Below, piece after piece: positions 24,495 through 32,751 of a stretch of DNA of 64,000 nt. The stretch spans positions 5,146,001 to 5,210,000 of the forward strand of contig NZ_LT607410.1 in NCBI RefSeq assembly GCF_900091515.1, read 5' to 3'. The notes under the pieces were generated by a model. That model searched no databases. It was not told the DNA's origin and saw only the letters and a list, made by a program, of their open reading frames with translations. How positions within the stretch are numbered: the first letter of the stretch is position 1; every line of letters starts with the position of its first letter. Both the position numbers and the translations under genes were made by a program. Origin of the DNA: Micromonospora purpureochromogenes. Its GTDB lineage: Bacteria; Actinomycetota; Actinomycetes; Mycobacteriales; Micromonosporaceae.

Positions 24495-26120
24495 ATGGAC
24501 AACAGGTATTTCCCTCGAAGTGTGCGCCACCTGAGCTGCGCCCTCCTGGTCGGCGCCGTCACCCTGCTGGCGTTCGCTCCAGCGGCGCCGGCCGCCGACC
24601 GCACCACCGCCGCCCCCGCCACCGCCGCCCGCAGGACGGCGGCCGCGGTGACGGCCCCGTCGCCCGGCACGTTCACCGGACTGGGCTTCGACGCCTGCAC
24701 CGCTCCGTCGGCCGAGACCATGCAGGCATGGCTGGCGGCCTCGCCCTACCGGGCGATCGTCATCTACTTCGGTGGTGTCAACCGCGCGTGCACCCAGCCC
24801 AACCTGACCGCCTCGTGGGTCGCCGCCCAGCAGGCGGCGGGCTGGCATCTCGTACCGGTCTATCTCGGGTTGCAGGCACCATGCACGACGTCCACCAAGC
24901 GCTATCTGATCGACGCGGCGAACGCGGCGGCGCAGGGACGCATACAGGCGGAAGACGCGGTCGCACAGGCGAAGGCGCTGGGCCTGGCGCCGGAGAGCGT
25001 ACTCATCTTCGACATGGAGGCGTACCGGACCGACGATCCGGCCTGCCGCTCCGCGGTGCTCGCGTTCATGAGCGCCTGGACGGCGCGGCTGCACGACCTC
25101 GGCTACCTCTCCGGCTTCTACAGCAGCATGGCCTCCGGCGTCGCCGACCAGGTGGCGGCCTACAACACCACCGGCTACGTCCGCCCCGACTACCTGGACT
25201 TCGCCCGCTGGGACGGGGTCGCCACCGTGTCCGACCCGGCCATCCCCAGCTCGTACTGGTCCCCCCAGCGGCGGATGAAGCAGTACCGAGGCGACCACAA
25301 CGAGACGTGGGGCGGGGTGTCCATCAACATCGACAACGATTACCTCGACGTCGCTCCCATCCCGGCGACCTCCTTCGGGGACTTCAACGGCAACGGCTGG
25401 TCCGACCTGCTGAGCCGCCAGCCCGCCACGGGGAACCTGTATCTCTACCCCGGCAACGGGACGTCCCTCGGCATTCGCACGACCATCGGCACGGGATGGA
25501 ACGGCATGGATGTCATCATCCGGACGGACTTCACCGGGGACGGTCACGGAGACCTCATCGCCCGCGACAAGGCGACCGGCTACCTCTGGCTGTATCCGCA
25601 CACGCCATCGGGGTGGGGCAGTCGGATCCGCCTCGGTACCGGCTGGAACTCGATGCGCGAGATCACCCCCGTCGACGACGTCAACCGGGACGGCTACCGG
25701 GACGTGCTCGCCGTGCAGGCCTCCACTGGATACCTCTACCTGTATCCGGGCCGCGGCACGTCGTTCGGTCCACGGTCGTCTCTCGGAACCGGCTGGAACA
25801 CCATGGACGAACTCGCCGGAGTCGGCGACTTCAACCGCGACGGCCATCAAGACCTCATCGCCCGGCAGAAGTCCACCGGCAACCTCTTCCTCTACCCGGG
25901 CCGGACCGGGGGGCTCGGCACGAAGTTGCAGGTCGGCACCGCATGGAACGGCATGCGTGACCTCGTCGGCGTCGGTGACTTCAACCGCGACGGCTACCCG
26001 GATCTGCTCGCCATCGAGAAGTCCACGAGCTACCTGTACTTCTATCGCGGTCGGGGCACGAGCTTCGCCGCCAGAATCCGGCTCGGTGTGGGCTGGGGCG
26101 GGATGCAACCTCTGCTGTGA
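24495..26120 (+). CDS. Secreted Rv2525c-like (DUF1906) protein with VCBS/FG-GAP repeats
   Basis: 541 residues. A signal peptide (VRHLSCALLVGAVTLLAFAP) is followed by a glycoside-hydrolase-like TIM-barrel domain (about 50-290): GTFTGLGFDACTAPS, AIVIYFGGVNRACTQ, VLIFDMEAY, YLDFARWDG and NIDNDYLD. This matches the Rv2525c family of exported proteins linked to cell-wall homeostasis. The C-terminal 250 residues hold five calcium-type repeats (DFNGNGWSD, DFTGDGHGD, DVNRDGYRD, DFNRDGHQD, DFNRDGYPD) of the VCBS/FG-GAP propeller. The ATG at 24495 is chosen because it directly precedes the signal peptide. Probable extracellular peptidoglycan- or polysaccharide-acting enzyme; substrate unknown. Confidence 0.85.
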   Translation: MDNRYFPRSVRHLSCALLVGAVTLLAFAPAAPAADRTTAAPATAARRTAAAVTAPSPGTFTGLGFDACTAPSAETMQAWLAASPYRAIVIYFGGVNRACTQPNLTASWVAAQQAAGWHLVPVYLGLQAPCTTSTKRYLIDAANAAAQGRIQAEDAVAQAKALGLAPESVLIFDMEAYRTDDPACRSAVLAFMSAWTARLHDLGYLSGFYSSMASGVADQVAAYNTTGYVRPDYLDFARWDGVATVSDPAIPSSYWSPQRRMKQYRGDHNETWGGVSINIDNDYLDVAPIPATSFGDFNGNGWSDLLSRQPATGNLYLYPGNGTSLGIRTTIGTGWNGMDVIIRTDFTGDGHGDLIARDKATGYLWLYPHTPSGWGSRIRLGTGWNSMREITPVDDVNRDGYRDVLAVQASTGYLYLYPGRGTSFGPRSSLGTGWNTMDELAGVGDFNRDGHQDLIARQKSTGNLFLYPGRTGGLGTKLQVGTAWNGMRDLVGVGDFNRDGYPDLLAIEKSTSYLYFYRGRGTSFAARIRLGVGWGGMQPLL

Positions 26121-26200
26121 AGTACGGCCGTTCACGAGCGGCGGCGGCGGACGCCGGTTTGAAACTGCCTCACCTACAGCTCCAGGGCCAGGCGTTTTAA

Positions 26201-26288
26201 ACCTCGGTGTCCTGTTCTGTCACTCAGTGCCCTGGTGCTTCACACCTCGATGTCCTGTTTCGCCGGTCGAGGTTTTGACGTCCTGTTT
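26201..26288. repeat. Three imperfect repeats of TGTCCTGTT in an AT-richer intergenic stretch
   Basis: ACCTCGGTGTCCTGTT (26201-26216), ACCTCGATGTCCTGTT (26244-26259) and GACGTCCTGTTT (26277-26288) recur in the 277-bp gap after the DUF1906 gene. Multiple short repeats of this kind occur at ends of IS21-like elements, but no transposase is present. This may be an insertion-sequence relic or a binding-site array. Confidence 0.4.
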
Positions 26289-26397
26289 GGTATGTCTATG
26301 GCCTGAAATTCGAATATGCAGATAGCGGTACATCTGCGGACTGCTTGATCGGGCAATCAGGACTTATGCCTCATCACTGGACCCATAGCCTCGACCG

Positions 26398-26997
26398 GTG
26401 CCCTTTCGCCTCTCCTTCGATGGACTCCCCCGTGGACCGCAGTTCGCTTCGTCAACCCTCCAGTCCGGACCCGTTCGACCGGTGTTCGTCGACATCACCG
26501 GGACCCGCCGCCGACGGATCGGACGCGCGGGAGTGATGGTCGCCCTCGCATCGCTGACGTACCTGCCGATGGCCGGGAGCGGCCTGCTGCCCGGTCCGCC
26601 GGCGCCGGCGCAACCCGGGCCGCTCACCGTCGGCGGCGTTGCGGTCGATCGCAGCGGACGCCCGCCGGCCAGCAGGCCATCGCCACTCGACGCCGCGTAC
26701 CCACAGCGGGCCGAGGGGCCGTCGGACACGGTGGACCGGCCAGCGCGGCGAGCCCGTCAGGAGCGGGAGCCCAACAAGCCGGACCGGCCAGCCCAGCCGC
26801 CCGACCCCGCACCCGACCGGCCTGAGCCCAACGCACCTTCGACCTCCGGAAGCAGCGAACCGCCACCGGTCACGGCCTCGCCGGCCCTGCCCGTTCCCGG
26901 CCGGGAGGCGACGCCGTCAACCCCCGAAAGCCGCGAACCGGTACCGGACACGGCCTCGCCGGCCCTGCCCGTACCCGGCACGGAGGCGGGCCGATGA
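26398..26997 (+). CDS. Proline-rich protein coupled to the glycosyltransferase gene
   Basis: 199 residues from a GTG at 26398; the true start could be later. It contains RPVFVDITGTRRRRIGRAG followed by a hydrophobic segment (VMVALASLTYLPMAG), a pattern seen in small proteins encoded ahead of deacetylase-glycosyltransferase genes in actinomycetes. Then comes a Pro/Ala-rich extracytoplasmic tail with a duplicated TASPALPVPG unit. The stop overlaps the next start by ATGA, so translation is coupled. It may be an accessory to polysaccharide synthesis or export; function unproven. Confidence 0.6.
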   Translation: MPFRLSFDGLPRGPQFASSTLQSGPVRPVFVDITGTRRRRIGRAGVMVALASLTYLPMAGSGLLPGPPAPAQPGPLTVGGVAVDRSGRPPASRPSPLDAAYPQRAEGPSDTVDRPARRARQEREPNKPDRPAQPPDPAPDRPEPNAPSTSGSSEPPPVTASPALPVPGREATPSTPESREPVPDTASPALPVPGTEAGR

Positions 26998-29900
26998 CCC
27001 TGCTGAGCCGCCTTCGCGCCAGTGGCCCGCCCGGGCGGCGCAGGTCCGGCCGCCCCGGTCGGTGGACCGGCCGGTTCGTCTGGGCGTCCCTGTTGACGGT
27101 GGTCGTGTGCGTGCTCCTGGTCGAGGCGTACGCGAACGCGGGATTCAGACCCGACCACGTGGGCGAGTCCGAGGACCAGTTCACCGTTCCGACCGACATC
27201 CTGAGCGGCGGCCCGGTCCTGGACGCCCGGGGCGAGCAACCCCGGTCCTACCGGATGCCCGCGAAGACCATCGCGCTCACCTTCGACGACGGGCCCGATC
27301 CCACCTGGACCCCCAAGGTGCTCGACGTCCTGCGACGGCACCGGGCCAGGGCCACGTTCTTCGTGATCGGTTCGCAGTCGGCCAGGCACCGGGACCTGGC
27401 CCGGCGGACCGTCGCGGAGGGGCACGAGCTCGGTGTGCACACCTTCACCCACCCGGACGTGAGCGCGCTGCCGAGCTGGCGGCAGCGGATGGAGTACGCA
27501 CAGACCCAGATGGCGATCGTGGACGCAGCCGGCGTACGCACCAACCTCCTGCGGTTTCCCTACTCGTCGGTGCCCAGCGCCGTCGACGACTCGAACTGGC
27601 CGATCATCCGGGCGGCCGCCCGACTCGGCTACCTGACCGTGGTCAACGACATCGACGGCAGGGACTGGGCCCGCCCCGGCGTGGACGCGATCGTGCGGAA
27701 CATGACGCCGGCGGCGGGAGCGGGTGCCGTGGTCCTGCTGCACGACGCCGGCGGCGACCGGTCGCAGACCATCGCCGCACTGGACAGGTTCATTCCCCTG
27801 ATGCAGGCACAGGGCTACACCTTCACCACGGTGAGCGACGGGATGAACCAGGCGCGGCCGGGGGCGGACGCCTTCGTCGGCAATGTCCCGGCGTCGACCG
27901 CGGACCGCTGGCAGGCGGCACCGCTCCGCTGGGCGATCGTGCTGGCCGATTCGATCCTGCGAGGTCTGGCCGTCCTCTTCGTGGTGGTCGGGGCGCTCAT
28001 GCTGGCCCGGACGCTGCTGTTGGTCCTGCTCGCCCGCAAACTCGCGCGGCGACGGCGGGTGCACCGCTGGCCGTGGGGGGTCACCACCGCACCGGTGTCG
28101 GTGATCGTGCCCGCCTACAACGAACGGGCCGGCATCGTTGCCACGGTTCGTTCGCTGGCCGCCAACGACCACCCGGGCATCGAGGTGATCGTGGTCGACG
28201 ACGGCTCGACCGACGGCACGGCCGACCTCGTCGACGCGCTCGGCCTCGACACCGTGCGGGTCATCCGCAAGCCCAACGGAGGCAAGGCGAGCGCCCTCAA
28301 CACCGGCCTCCTGTACGCCTCGCACGACATCATCGTGACCGCCGACGCCGACACCGTCTTCGAGCCGGACGCGATCCGCAGGCTCGTCGAACCGTTCACC
28401 GATCCGGGGATCGGCGCGGTGGCCGGCAACGTCAAGGTCACCAATCGGCACGGGCTGCTCGGCAAGTGGCAGCACATCGAGTACGTCATCGGCTTCAGCC
28501 TGGACCGCCGGTTCTACGAGACGCTCGGCTGCATACCGACGGTGCCGGGGGCGATCGCCGCCTTCCGCCGACGCGCCCTGACGGGTATCGGTGGGATGAG
28601 CGGCGACACGCTGGCCGAGGACACCGACGTCACCATGGCGGTCCTCCGTGCCGGCTGGCGGGTGGTGTACCAGGGCCGCGCCCGCGCCTGGACGGAGGTG
28701 CCCGCGTCGCTGGGCGACCTGTGGCGACAGCGCTGCCGGTGGAGCTACGGCACCCTGCAGGCGATGTGGAAGCACCGGAGGGCGGTGTTCGACCGCGGTG
28801 CCTCGGGCCGCTTCGGCCGCTTCGGCCTGCCCATGCTCGCCCTCTTCGGCGTGGTACTGCCCCTGCTCGGTCCGGTGCTCGACCTGCTCGCCCTGTACGG
28901 GCTCTTCTTCATGGACACGAAGAAGACGGCCGTGGCGTGGGTCGCGATGCTGGTCGTGCAGGCCCTGACCGCGGCGGTGGCCTTCCGGCTCGACGGGGAA
29001 CCGCTGCGTCCGCTCCTCACCCTGCCGATTCAGCAGTTCGCCTACCGCCAGCTGATGTACCTGGTACTGGCCCGGTCCGTGGTGACGGCGGTGACCGGCT
29101 CCCGCCTGGGTTGGCGCAAGGTCAAGCGCGCCGGCGACATCGTGGACCACCATGCCGCGCCACCGGCGTCGACGGACGGTGGCACGGGAGGACTCCCGGT
29201 CCGGGACCGCTGGTTCGACACGCTACGGGCGGTGGCGCTGGGCCGCGTCATCGTGTACCACATGTTCGGCGCCGTCTGGCTGAGCTTCGTCTTCCCCGCC
29301 ATGGGGGTGATGTTCGCGCTGGGCGGTTCGCTGATGGCCGCCTCGCTGGACCGGGCGCCGAACCGGGCGGTCATCAGCCGCCTGCGCCGCCTGCTGCCGG
29401 CCCTGTGGGCGATGGGGCTCGTGCTGGTGCCCGTGATGGTCTGGCACGGCTGGTCCGACCGGCCGGCCTGGCCGGCGCTGTTGAGCTGGCTGGTTCCGCT
29501 GGTGCAGCCGCCGGGCAACGAGTGGGCGGCGGACGTGACGGGGGTGCTGTGGTACCTCGTGGCGTACCTGTGGCTGGTGCTGCTCTCCCCCGTGCTGCTC
29601 GCGGTGTACCGGCGGTTGCCGGTCGGGTCCGTGCTCGTCCCGCTGGCCGGCGTGGTGGTGCTGCAGACGGCTGGCCCGTCACTCGACGGGCCGGTGGGGT
29701 CGGTGCTCACCGACCTGGCCACGTTCGGCGCCTGCTGGTTGGTGGGTTTCGCGCACCGCGACGGCCGGCTGCGGCGGCTTCCGCTGTCAGCGCTGCTGGC
29801 CGCCGCAGCCGGGTGCCTGGGGTTCGCGCTCGGCTGGCTCGCCACCCACCCCGGCCAGGGCCTGGACCTCAACGACATCCCCGTCGCCCAGGCGTTCTGG

Positions 29901-30299
29901 TCGTTGGCCTTCGTGCTGGTCCTGCTCCGGGTCACGCCCCCGATGGGCTGGCTGACCCGGGTCCGGCCGCTCGAGGTGTTGGTGACGGCGTTGAACGGTC
30001 GGGCCCTGACCATCTACCTCTGGCACAACGCCGCCATCGCGGTCTGCTTCGCCATCGGCGACGGCCTGGGCCTCTTGCGGCGGGGCCAGGTGGGCTACCT
30101 GGCGGTGGCCCTGGTGATCCTCGCCGGGGTGGTGCTGGCTCTGGGCTGGATCGAGGACGTCAGCGCCCGGCGTCGGCCCCGTCTGCTGCCCTGGGCACGT
30201 CCCACGAGGGCGCCCGGACCCTCTCAATCGGTCGGAGAGCACCCGGGCGACGTCGCCGTGGCGGACGCTCGGCAGCAGGAGGCGGCCGCCATGCGATGA
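26994..30299 (+). CDS. Trifunctional polysaccharide deacetylase - glycosyltransferase 2 - acyltransferase 3 fusion
   Basis: 1101 residues. An N-terminal signal-anchor helix (about 28-45) is followed by a NodB deacetylase domain with TFDDGPDPTW (about 97), HTFTHPDV (about 149) and RFPY (about 187). After transmembrane helices comes a processive GT2 domain with VSVIVPAYNE (about 368), the DADT metal motif (about 452), EDTDV (about 543) and QRCRW (QxxRW, about 578). From about 740 a multi-spanning acyltransferase-3 (OafA-like) domain follows, with FGAVWLSFVFPAMGVMF and WHNAAIAVCF. The set implies synthesis, de-N-acetylation and O-acylation of a beta-linked aminosugar polymer (PNAG- or chitin-like) at the membrane. 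MatB of Streptomyces has the first two activities. Confidence 0.85.
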   Translation: MTLLSRLRASGPPGRRRSGRPGRWTGRFVWASLLTVVVCVLLVEAYANAGFRPDHVGESEDQFTVPTDILSGGPVLDARGEQPRSYRMPAKTIALTFDDGPDPTWTPKVLDVLRRHRARATFFVIGSQSARHRDLARRTVAEGHELGVHTFTHPDVSALPSWRQRMEYAQTQMAIVDAAGVRTNLLRFPYSSVPSAVDDSNWPIIRAAARLGYLTVVNDIDGRDWARPGVDAIVRNMTPAAGAGAVVLLHDAGGDRSQTIAALDRFIPLMQAQGYTFTTVSDGMNQARPGADAFVGNVPASTADRWQAAPLRWAIVLADSILRGLAVLFVVVGALMLARTLLLVLLARKLARRRRVHRWPWGVTTAPVSVIVPAYNERAGIVATVRSLAANDHPGIEVIVVDDGSTDGTADLVDALGLDTVRVIRKPNGGKASALNTGLLYASHDIIVTADADTVFEPDAIRRLVEPFTDPGIGAVAGNVKVTNRHGLLGKWQHIEYVIGFSLDRRFYETLGCIPTVPGAIAAFRRRALTGIGGMSGDTLAEDTDVTMAVLRAGWRVVYQGRARAWTEVPASLGDLWRQRCRWSYGTLQAMWKHRRAVFDRGASGRFGRFGLPMLALFGVVLPLLGPVLDLLALYGLFFMDTKKTAVAWVAMLVVQALTAAVAFRLDGEPLRPLLTLPIQQFAYRQLMYLVLARSVVTAVTGSRLGWRKVKRAGDIVDHHAAPPASTDGGTGGLPVRDRWFDTLRAVALGRVIVYHMFGAVWLSFVFPAMGVMFALGGSLMAASLDRAPNRAVISRLRRLLPALWAMGLVLVPVMVWHGWSDRPAWPALLSWLVPLVQPPGNEWAADVTGVLWYLVAYLWLVLLSPVLLAVYRRLPVGSVLVPLAGVVVLQTAGPSLDGPVGSVLTDLATFGACWLVGFAHRDGRLRRLPLSALLAAAAGCLGFALGWLATHPGQGLDLNDIPVAQAFWSLAFVLVLLRVTPPMGWLTRVRPLEVLVTALNGRALTIYLWHNAAIAVCFAIGDGLGLLRRGQVGYLAVALVILAGVVLALGWIEDVSARRRPRLLPWARPTRAPGPSQSVGEHPGDVAVADARQQEAAAMR

Positions 30300-30660
30300 C
30301 GACGCGACACGCAAGCCGCAGTCAGGCGAAAACGTAACATTTAGTTAATTTTGTCGTATCATTGACTCACGTTGGCGAGCCTCCCCCACCACAGGTCCGG
30401 GGGTGCCGACACCGGGGGCGACGCGTCCGCAACGACGGCGGACGGTCGCCCGGCGGGCAGGACGCCGCCGCGGGCCGACCGGACACGGACACGATCCATC
30501 CGGTGCCCGCGAGCGGGAAGACGGTGACTTGGGTGGTCACCACGGCCGGCACGGGCCTTCGCCTCCTACGAGGCCCGTGCCGGCCATCTCCAGAGGGCGT
30601 CCCCCAACCCGGGGGCGTCGGCGAAAGGCTCGCCCCGCGCCGAGGGCTAAGAGGAGACAA
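30300..30660. other. 361-bp non-coding leader with an AT-rich box and hairpins
   Basis: No convincing gene. Bases 30333-30365 are unusually AT-rich (AACATTTAGTTAATTTTG), a likely promoter zone. Downstream are a perfect 15-bp stem (30544-30558 with 30571-30585, 12-base loop) and a shorter G/C stem near 30600-30620, before AGGAG at 30652. The structured leader could be a terminator or a regulatory 5' UTR for the 159-residue gene. No known riboswitch was recognised. Confidence 0.4.
30544..30585 (+). terminator. Strong hairpin in the leader of the 30661 gene
   Basis: A 15-bp perfect stem (GGCCGGCACGGGCCT with its complement) and a 12-base loop. It lies 75 bp upstream of the next start, so it acts either as terminator/attenuator or as leader structure. 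Confidence 0.55.
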
Positions 30661-31140
30661 ATGTCGTATCCGCCGAGCACGCCGACCGAGCGGGCACTGT
30701 GGAACGCCGTGGTGGACGGGGTCCGCGCGGCCGGCGCATCGGACCGGGCGGGTTTCGAGGCGGCGGTCAGCCGCCTGCGACGCCTGCCCCGGCCGTGGGT
30801 GGATCAGGTCCTCGACCACACCGCCGAGCTGCTGGCCGAGGAACTCGGCCCGCCCGGGTCTGTCCACTGGCCGCCCCCGGTGCCGTCCGGTGCCGGACTC
30901 GCGCCGTGGGCGCGAGCGGACCCGACTCTGCTCACCTTCCTCTCCCGGCGGCACCGTGCACGACCGGCGGCGACGCCCGGTGATCCGGAGGAGACGCCGC
31001 GTCGGCTGCTGTTGATCACCCACCTGGCCCTCGTGGCGCAGGTCGGCGTCGGCGCCTTTCTCGATGTGGCCCTGGTCGGCGCCGCCCGGTCGTCCCGGCC
31101 GGCGTCCCGACTGGTCCCGCACTGCCGGCTCGGACGCTGA
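30661..31140 (+). CDS. Conserved hypothetical protein, 159 residues
   Basis: Starts at the ATG at 30661 with GAGGAG just upstream. The N-terminal half is helical (TERALWNAVVDGVRAA, WVDQVLDHTAELLAEELG), the middle is Pro/Arg-rich, and a single hydrophobic segment (LLLITHLALVAQVGVGAFLD) lies near residues 118-137. No enzymatic motif. It may be a membrane-associated protein. It stands alone behind a structured leader, and the next DNA downstream consists of gene remnants. Confidence 0.6.
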   Translation: MSYPPSTPTERALWNAVVDGVRAAGASDRAGFEAAVSRLRRLPRPWVDQVLDHTAELLAEELGPPGSVHWPPPVPSGAGLAPWARADPTLLTFLSRRHRARPAATPGDPEETPRRLLLITHLALVAQVGVGAFLDVALVGAARSSRPASRLVPHCRLGR

Positions 31141-31172
31141 CCGAAGACCGGTCCCACCTCCGGCCCTGTCCC

Positions 31173-31323
31173 TCAGGTGCTTTCCACGATGCGGTTCTCC
31201 CACGCCCAGGCGGCGATCTCGACCCGGTTGCGGGCGTCCAGCTTGGTGTGGATCCCGGAGACGTGACTCTTGACCGTGCTCAGCGAAATGAACAGCTCGG
31301 CGGCGATCTCGCTGCACGTGGCG
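31173..31323 (-). pseudogene. Remnant of a LuxR/NarL response-regulator C-terminus
   Basis: The minus strand reads CSEIAAELFISLSTVKSH ... HTKLDARNRVEIAAWAWE and stops at 31173. This is the last ~50 residues of a GerE helix-turn-helix domain. The frame loses sense at about 31320, where an unrelated plus-strand coding remnant begins, so the receiver part has been deleted. Confidence 0.7.
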
Positions 31324-31446
31324 ATCACCTACCAGCCGTACCACCGCTACTGGCCGTTCCAGGTGCTGGAGTCGGGGCTCTACCTCCTCCTCGCCGGGCT
31401 GCTGACGCTCTTCGGCCGCTGGCGGATCCAGCGCCGGATCACCTGA
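31318..31446 (+). pseudogene. Remnant C-terminus of a membrane protein
   Basis: The plus strand reads ITYQPYHRYWPFQVLESG, then LYLLLAGLLTLFGRWRIQRRI, and stops at 31444-31446. This is a typical last transmembrane helix with a basic tail, as in uncharacterised actinobacterial permeases. Nothing upstream continues it; the neighbouring bases belong to the opposite-strand LuxR remnant. A deletion has joined the two. Confidence 0.6.
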
Positions 31447-31476
31447 GCGGCGATGCCCCGCCGGACACCTGCTATT

Positions 31477-31501
31477 ACATCAAGCCCATTTGATGTATTC
31501 T
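31477..31501 (+). promoter_or_regulatory. ArsR-type operator and -10 box of a leaderless promoter
   Basis: ACATCAA-N6-TTGATGT (31477-31496) is a perfect inverted repeat. It overlaps TATTCT (31496-31501), which lies 7 bases before the GTG start at 31509, so transcription probably begins at the start codon and is blocked by the encoded ArsR domain. Confidence 0.6.
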
Positions 31502-31508
31502 GCTGATC

Positions 31509-32279
31509 GTGGCGCTGTTGAGTCAAGCTCCCCCGGCGTTCGTGCGCCTGGCCGCCCATCCGCTGCGGTGGCGGCTGCTGACCCAGCTCGCCGAGAGCGA
31601 CTATCGGGTCCGGGAACTCGTGAAGCTGGTGGGTGAGCCGCAGAACCTGGTCTCCTACCATCTGCGGCTGCTGCGTGACGGCGGCCTGGTCACGGCCACG
31701 CGCAGCAGCTTCGACGGCCGCGACAGCTACTACCACCTGGATCTGGATCGCTGCACGAAGGCGCTGGCCGACACCGGCGCCGCGCTGCACCCGGCGCTGC
31801 GCCGGGAGCCCGCACCGCACACACCGGTGGACCTGCGGCGCTCGCCCCGCGTCGGCGTGCTGTTCGTCTGCACCGGCAACAGCGCCCGCTCACCGGTCGC
31901 CGAGGCCCTGCTACGCCACCGCACCGGCGGCCAGGTCGAGGTGGCCAGCGCCGGCAGCCGGCCCAAGCCTCGCCATCATCCCAACGCCGTACGGGTGCTA
32001 CAGGACGAGTACGGCATCGACATCACCGGCCGGCGCCCCCGGCACCTGGACACAGTGGCCGACCGTCGGTTCGACTACGTGATCAGCCTGTGTGACAAGG
32101 CCCGCGAGGCCTGCCCCGACTTTCCGGACCATCCTCGGCGGGTGCACTGGAGCATCCCAGACCCCGCCACAGCCGGCACCACCGACCAGACCAGCTACCC
32201 CGCCTTCCAGCACACCGCGACAGACATCGACACCCGCATCACGCACCTGCTGCCCGTGCTCGCCGCCACCCGGCTCTGA
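31509..32279 (+). CDS. ArsR regulator fused to a low-molecular-weight phosphatase (ArsC-type)
   Basis: 256 residues. An N-terminal winged helix (AHPLRWRLLTQLAESDY, QNLVSYHLRLLRDGGLV) of the ArsR/SmtB family is joined at about 105-115 to a low-molecular-weight tyrosine-phosphatase-like domain. That domain has the catalytic CX5R loop CTGNSAR (Cys121, Arg127) and a late acidic loop (SIPDPA). Such fusions combine arsenic sensing with an arsenate-reductase-like fold. The GTG at 31509 appears leaderless. The VOC gene follows after 13 bp with its own AAGGAGA site. A second fusion of the same design is at 53260. Confidence 0.85.
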   Translation: MALLSQAPPAFVRLAAHPLRWRLLTQLAESDYRVRELVKLVGEPQNLVSYHLRLLRDGGLVTATRSSFDGRDSYYHLDLDRCTKALADTGAALHPALRREPAPHTPVDLRRSPRVGVLFVCTGNSARSPVAEALLRHRTGGQVEVASAGSRPKPRHHPNAVRVLQDEYGIDITGRRPRHLDTVADRRFDYVISLCDKAREACPDFPDHPRRVHWSIPDPATAGTTDQTSYPAFQHTATDIDTRITHLLPVLAATRL

Positions 32280-32292
32280 AGGAGATTCAGTC

Positions 32293-32697
32293 ATGACAGC
32301 AACCGACCAGTACGCCAACGTCCGTTACCTCGTTGATGACGTCCAGGCCGCCGTCGACTTCTACACCGCCCATCTCGGCTTCACCCTGAACACCAGCGCC
32401 GCGCCCGCGTTCGCTGACGTGCTGCGCGGCCCGCTGCGGCTGCTGCTGTCCGGGCCAGCCAGTTCCGGCGCCCGCGCCACCCCCGACGACGCCACCAGCC
32501 CGGGCCGCAACCGCATCCACCTGGTTGTCGACGACCTGGACGCTGAGATCGCCCGGCTCCGTGGCGCGGGGCTGTCGTTCCGCAGCGAGCCGGTCTCCGG
32601 GCCCGGCGGGCGGCAGATCCTGCTCGCCGACCCCGCCGGCAACCTGATCGAGCTGTTCCAACCCGCCCACCAGCCCCCCGCCACGCCAACCACCTGA
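32293..32697 (+). CDS. VOC family (glyoxalase/dioxygenase-fold) protein
   Basis: 134 residues with the paired beta-alpha-beta-beta-beta modules of the vicinal-oxygen-chelate fold: VRYLVDDVQAAVDFYTAHLGF at the start, NRIHLVVDDLDAEIARL in the middle, and LADPAGNLIELFQP at the end. Possible metal ligands are the His of RIHLVV and the Glu of LIELF. The first-module His is replaced by Tyr, so it may be a binding protein rather than an enzyme. It is co-transcribed with the ArsR-phosphatase fusion. It lacks the vicinal cysteines of the C-As lyase ArsI, so that function is not supported. Confidence 0.8.
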   Translation: MTATDQYANVRYLVDDVQAAVDFYTAHLGFTLNTSAAPAFADVLRGPLRLLLSGPASSGARATPDDATSPGRNRIHLVVDDLDAEIARLRGAGLSFRSEPVSGPGGRQILLADPAGNLIELFQPAHQPPATPTT

Positions 32698-32751
32698 CCG
32701 CAGCCCGGGGAAAGATCCGCCGGCGTTCGTGCCGGCGGTGCGGAGGCTTGG

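Noticed and set aside
31248..31493. 81-codon plus-strand frame over the remnant junction
   Set aside because: It runs across the LuxR remnant in an alternative frame; the real coding signals are the two remnants in other frames.
32293..32697. VOC protein as an ArsI C-As lyase
   Set aside because: Context with an ArsR-phosphatase fusion is suggestive, but the vicinal cysteines needed for ArsI are absent.
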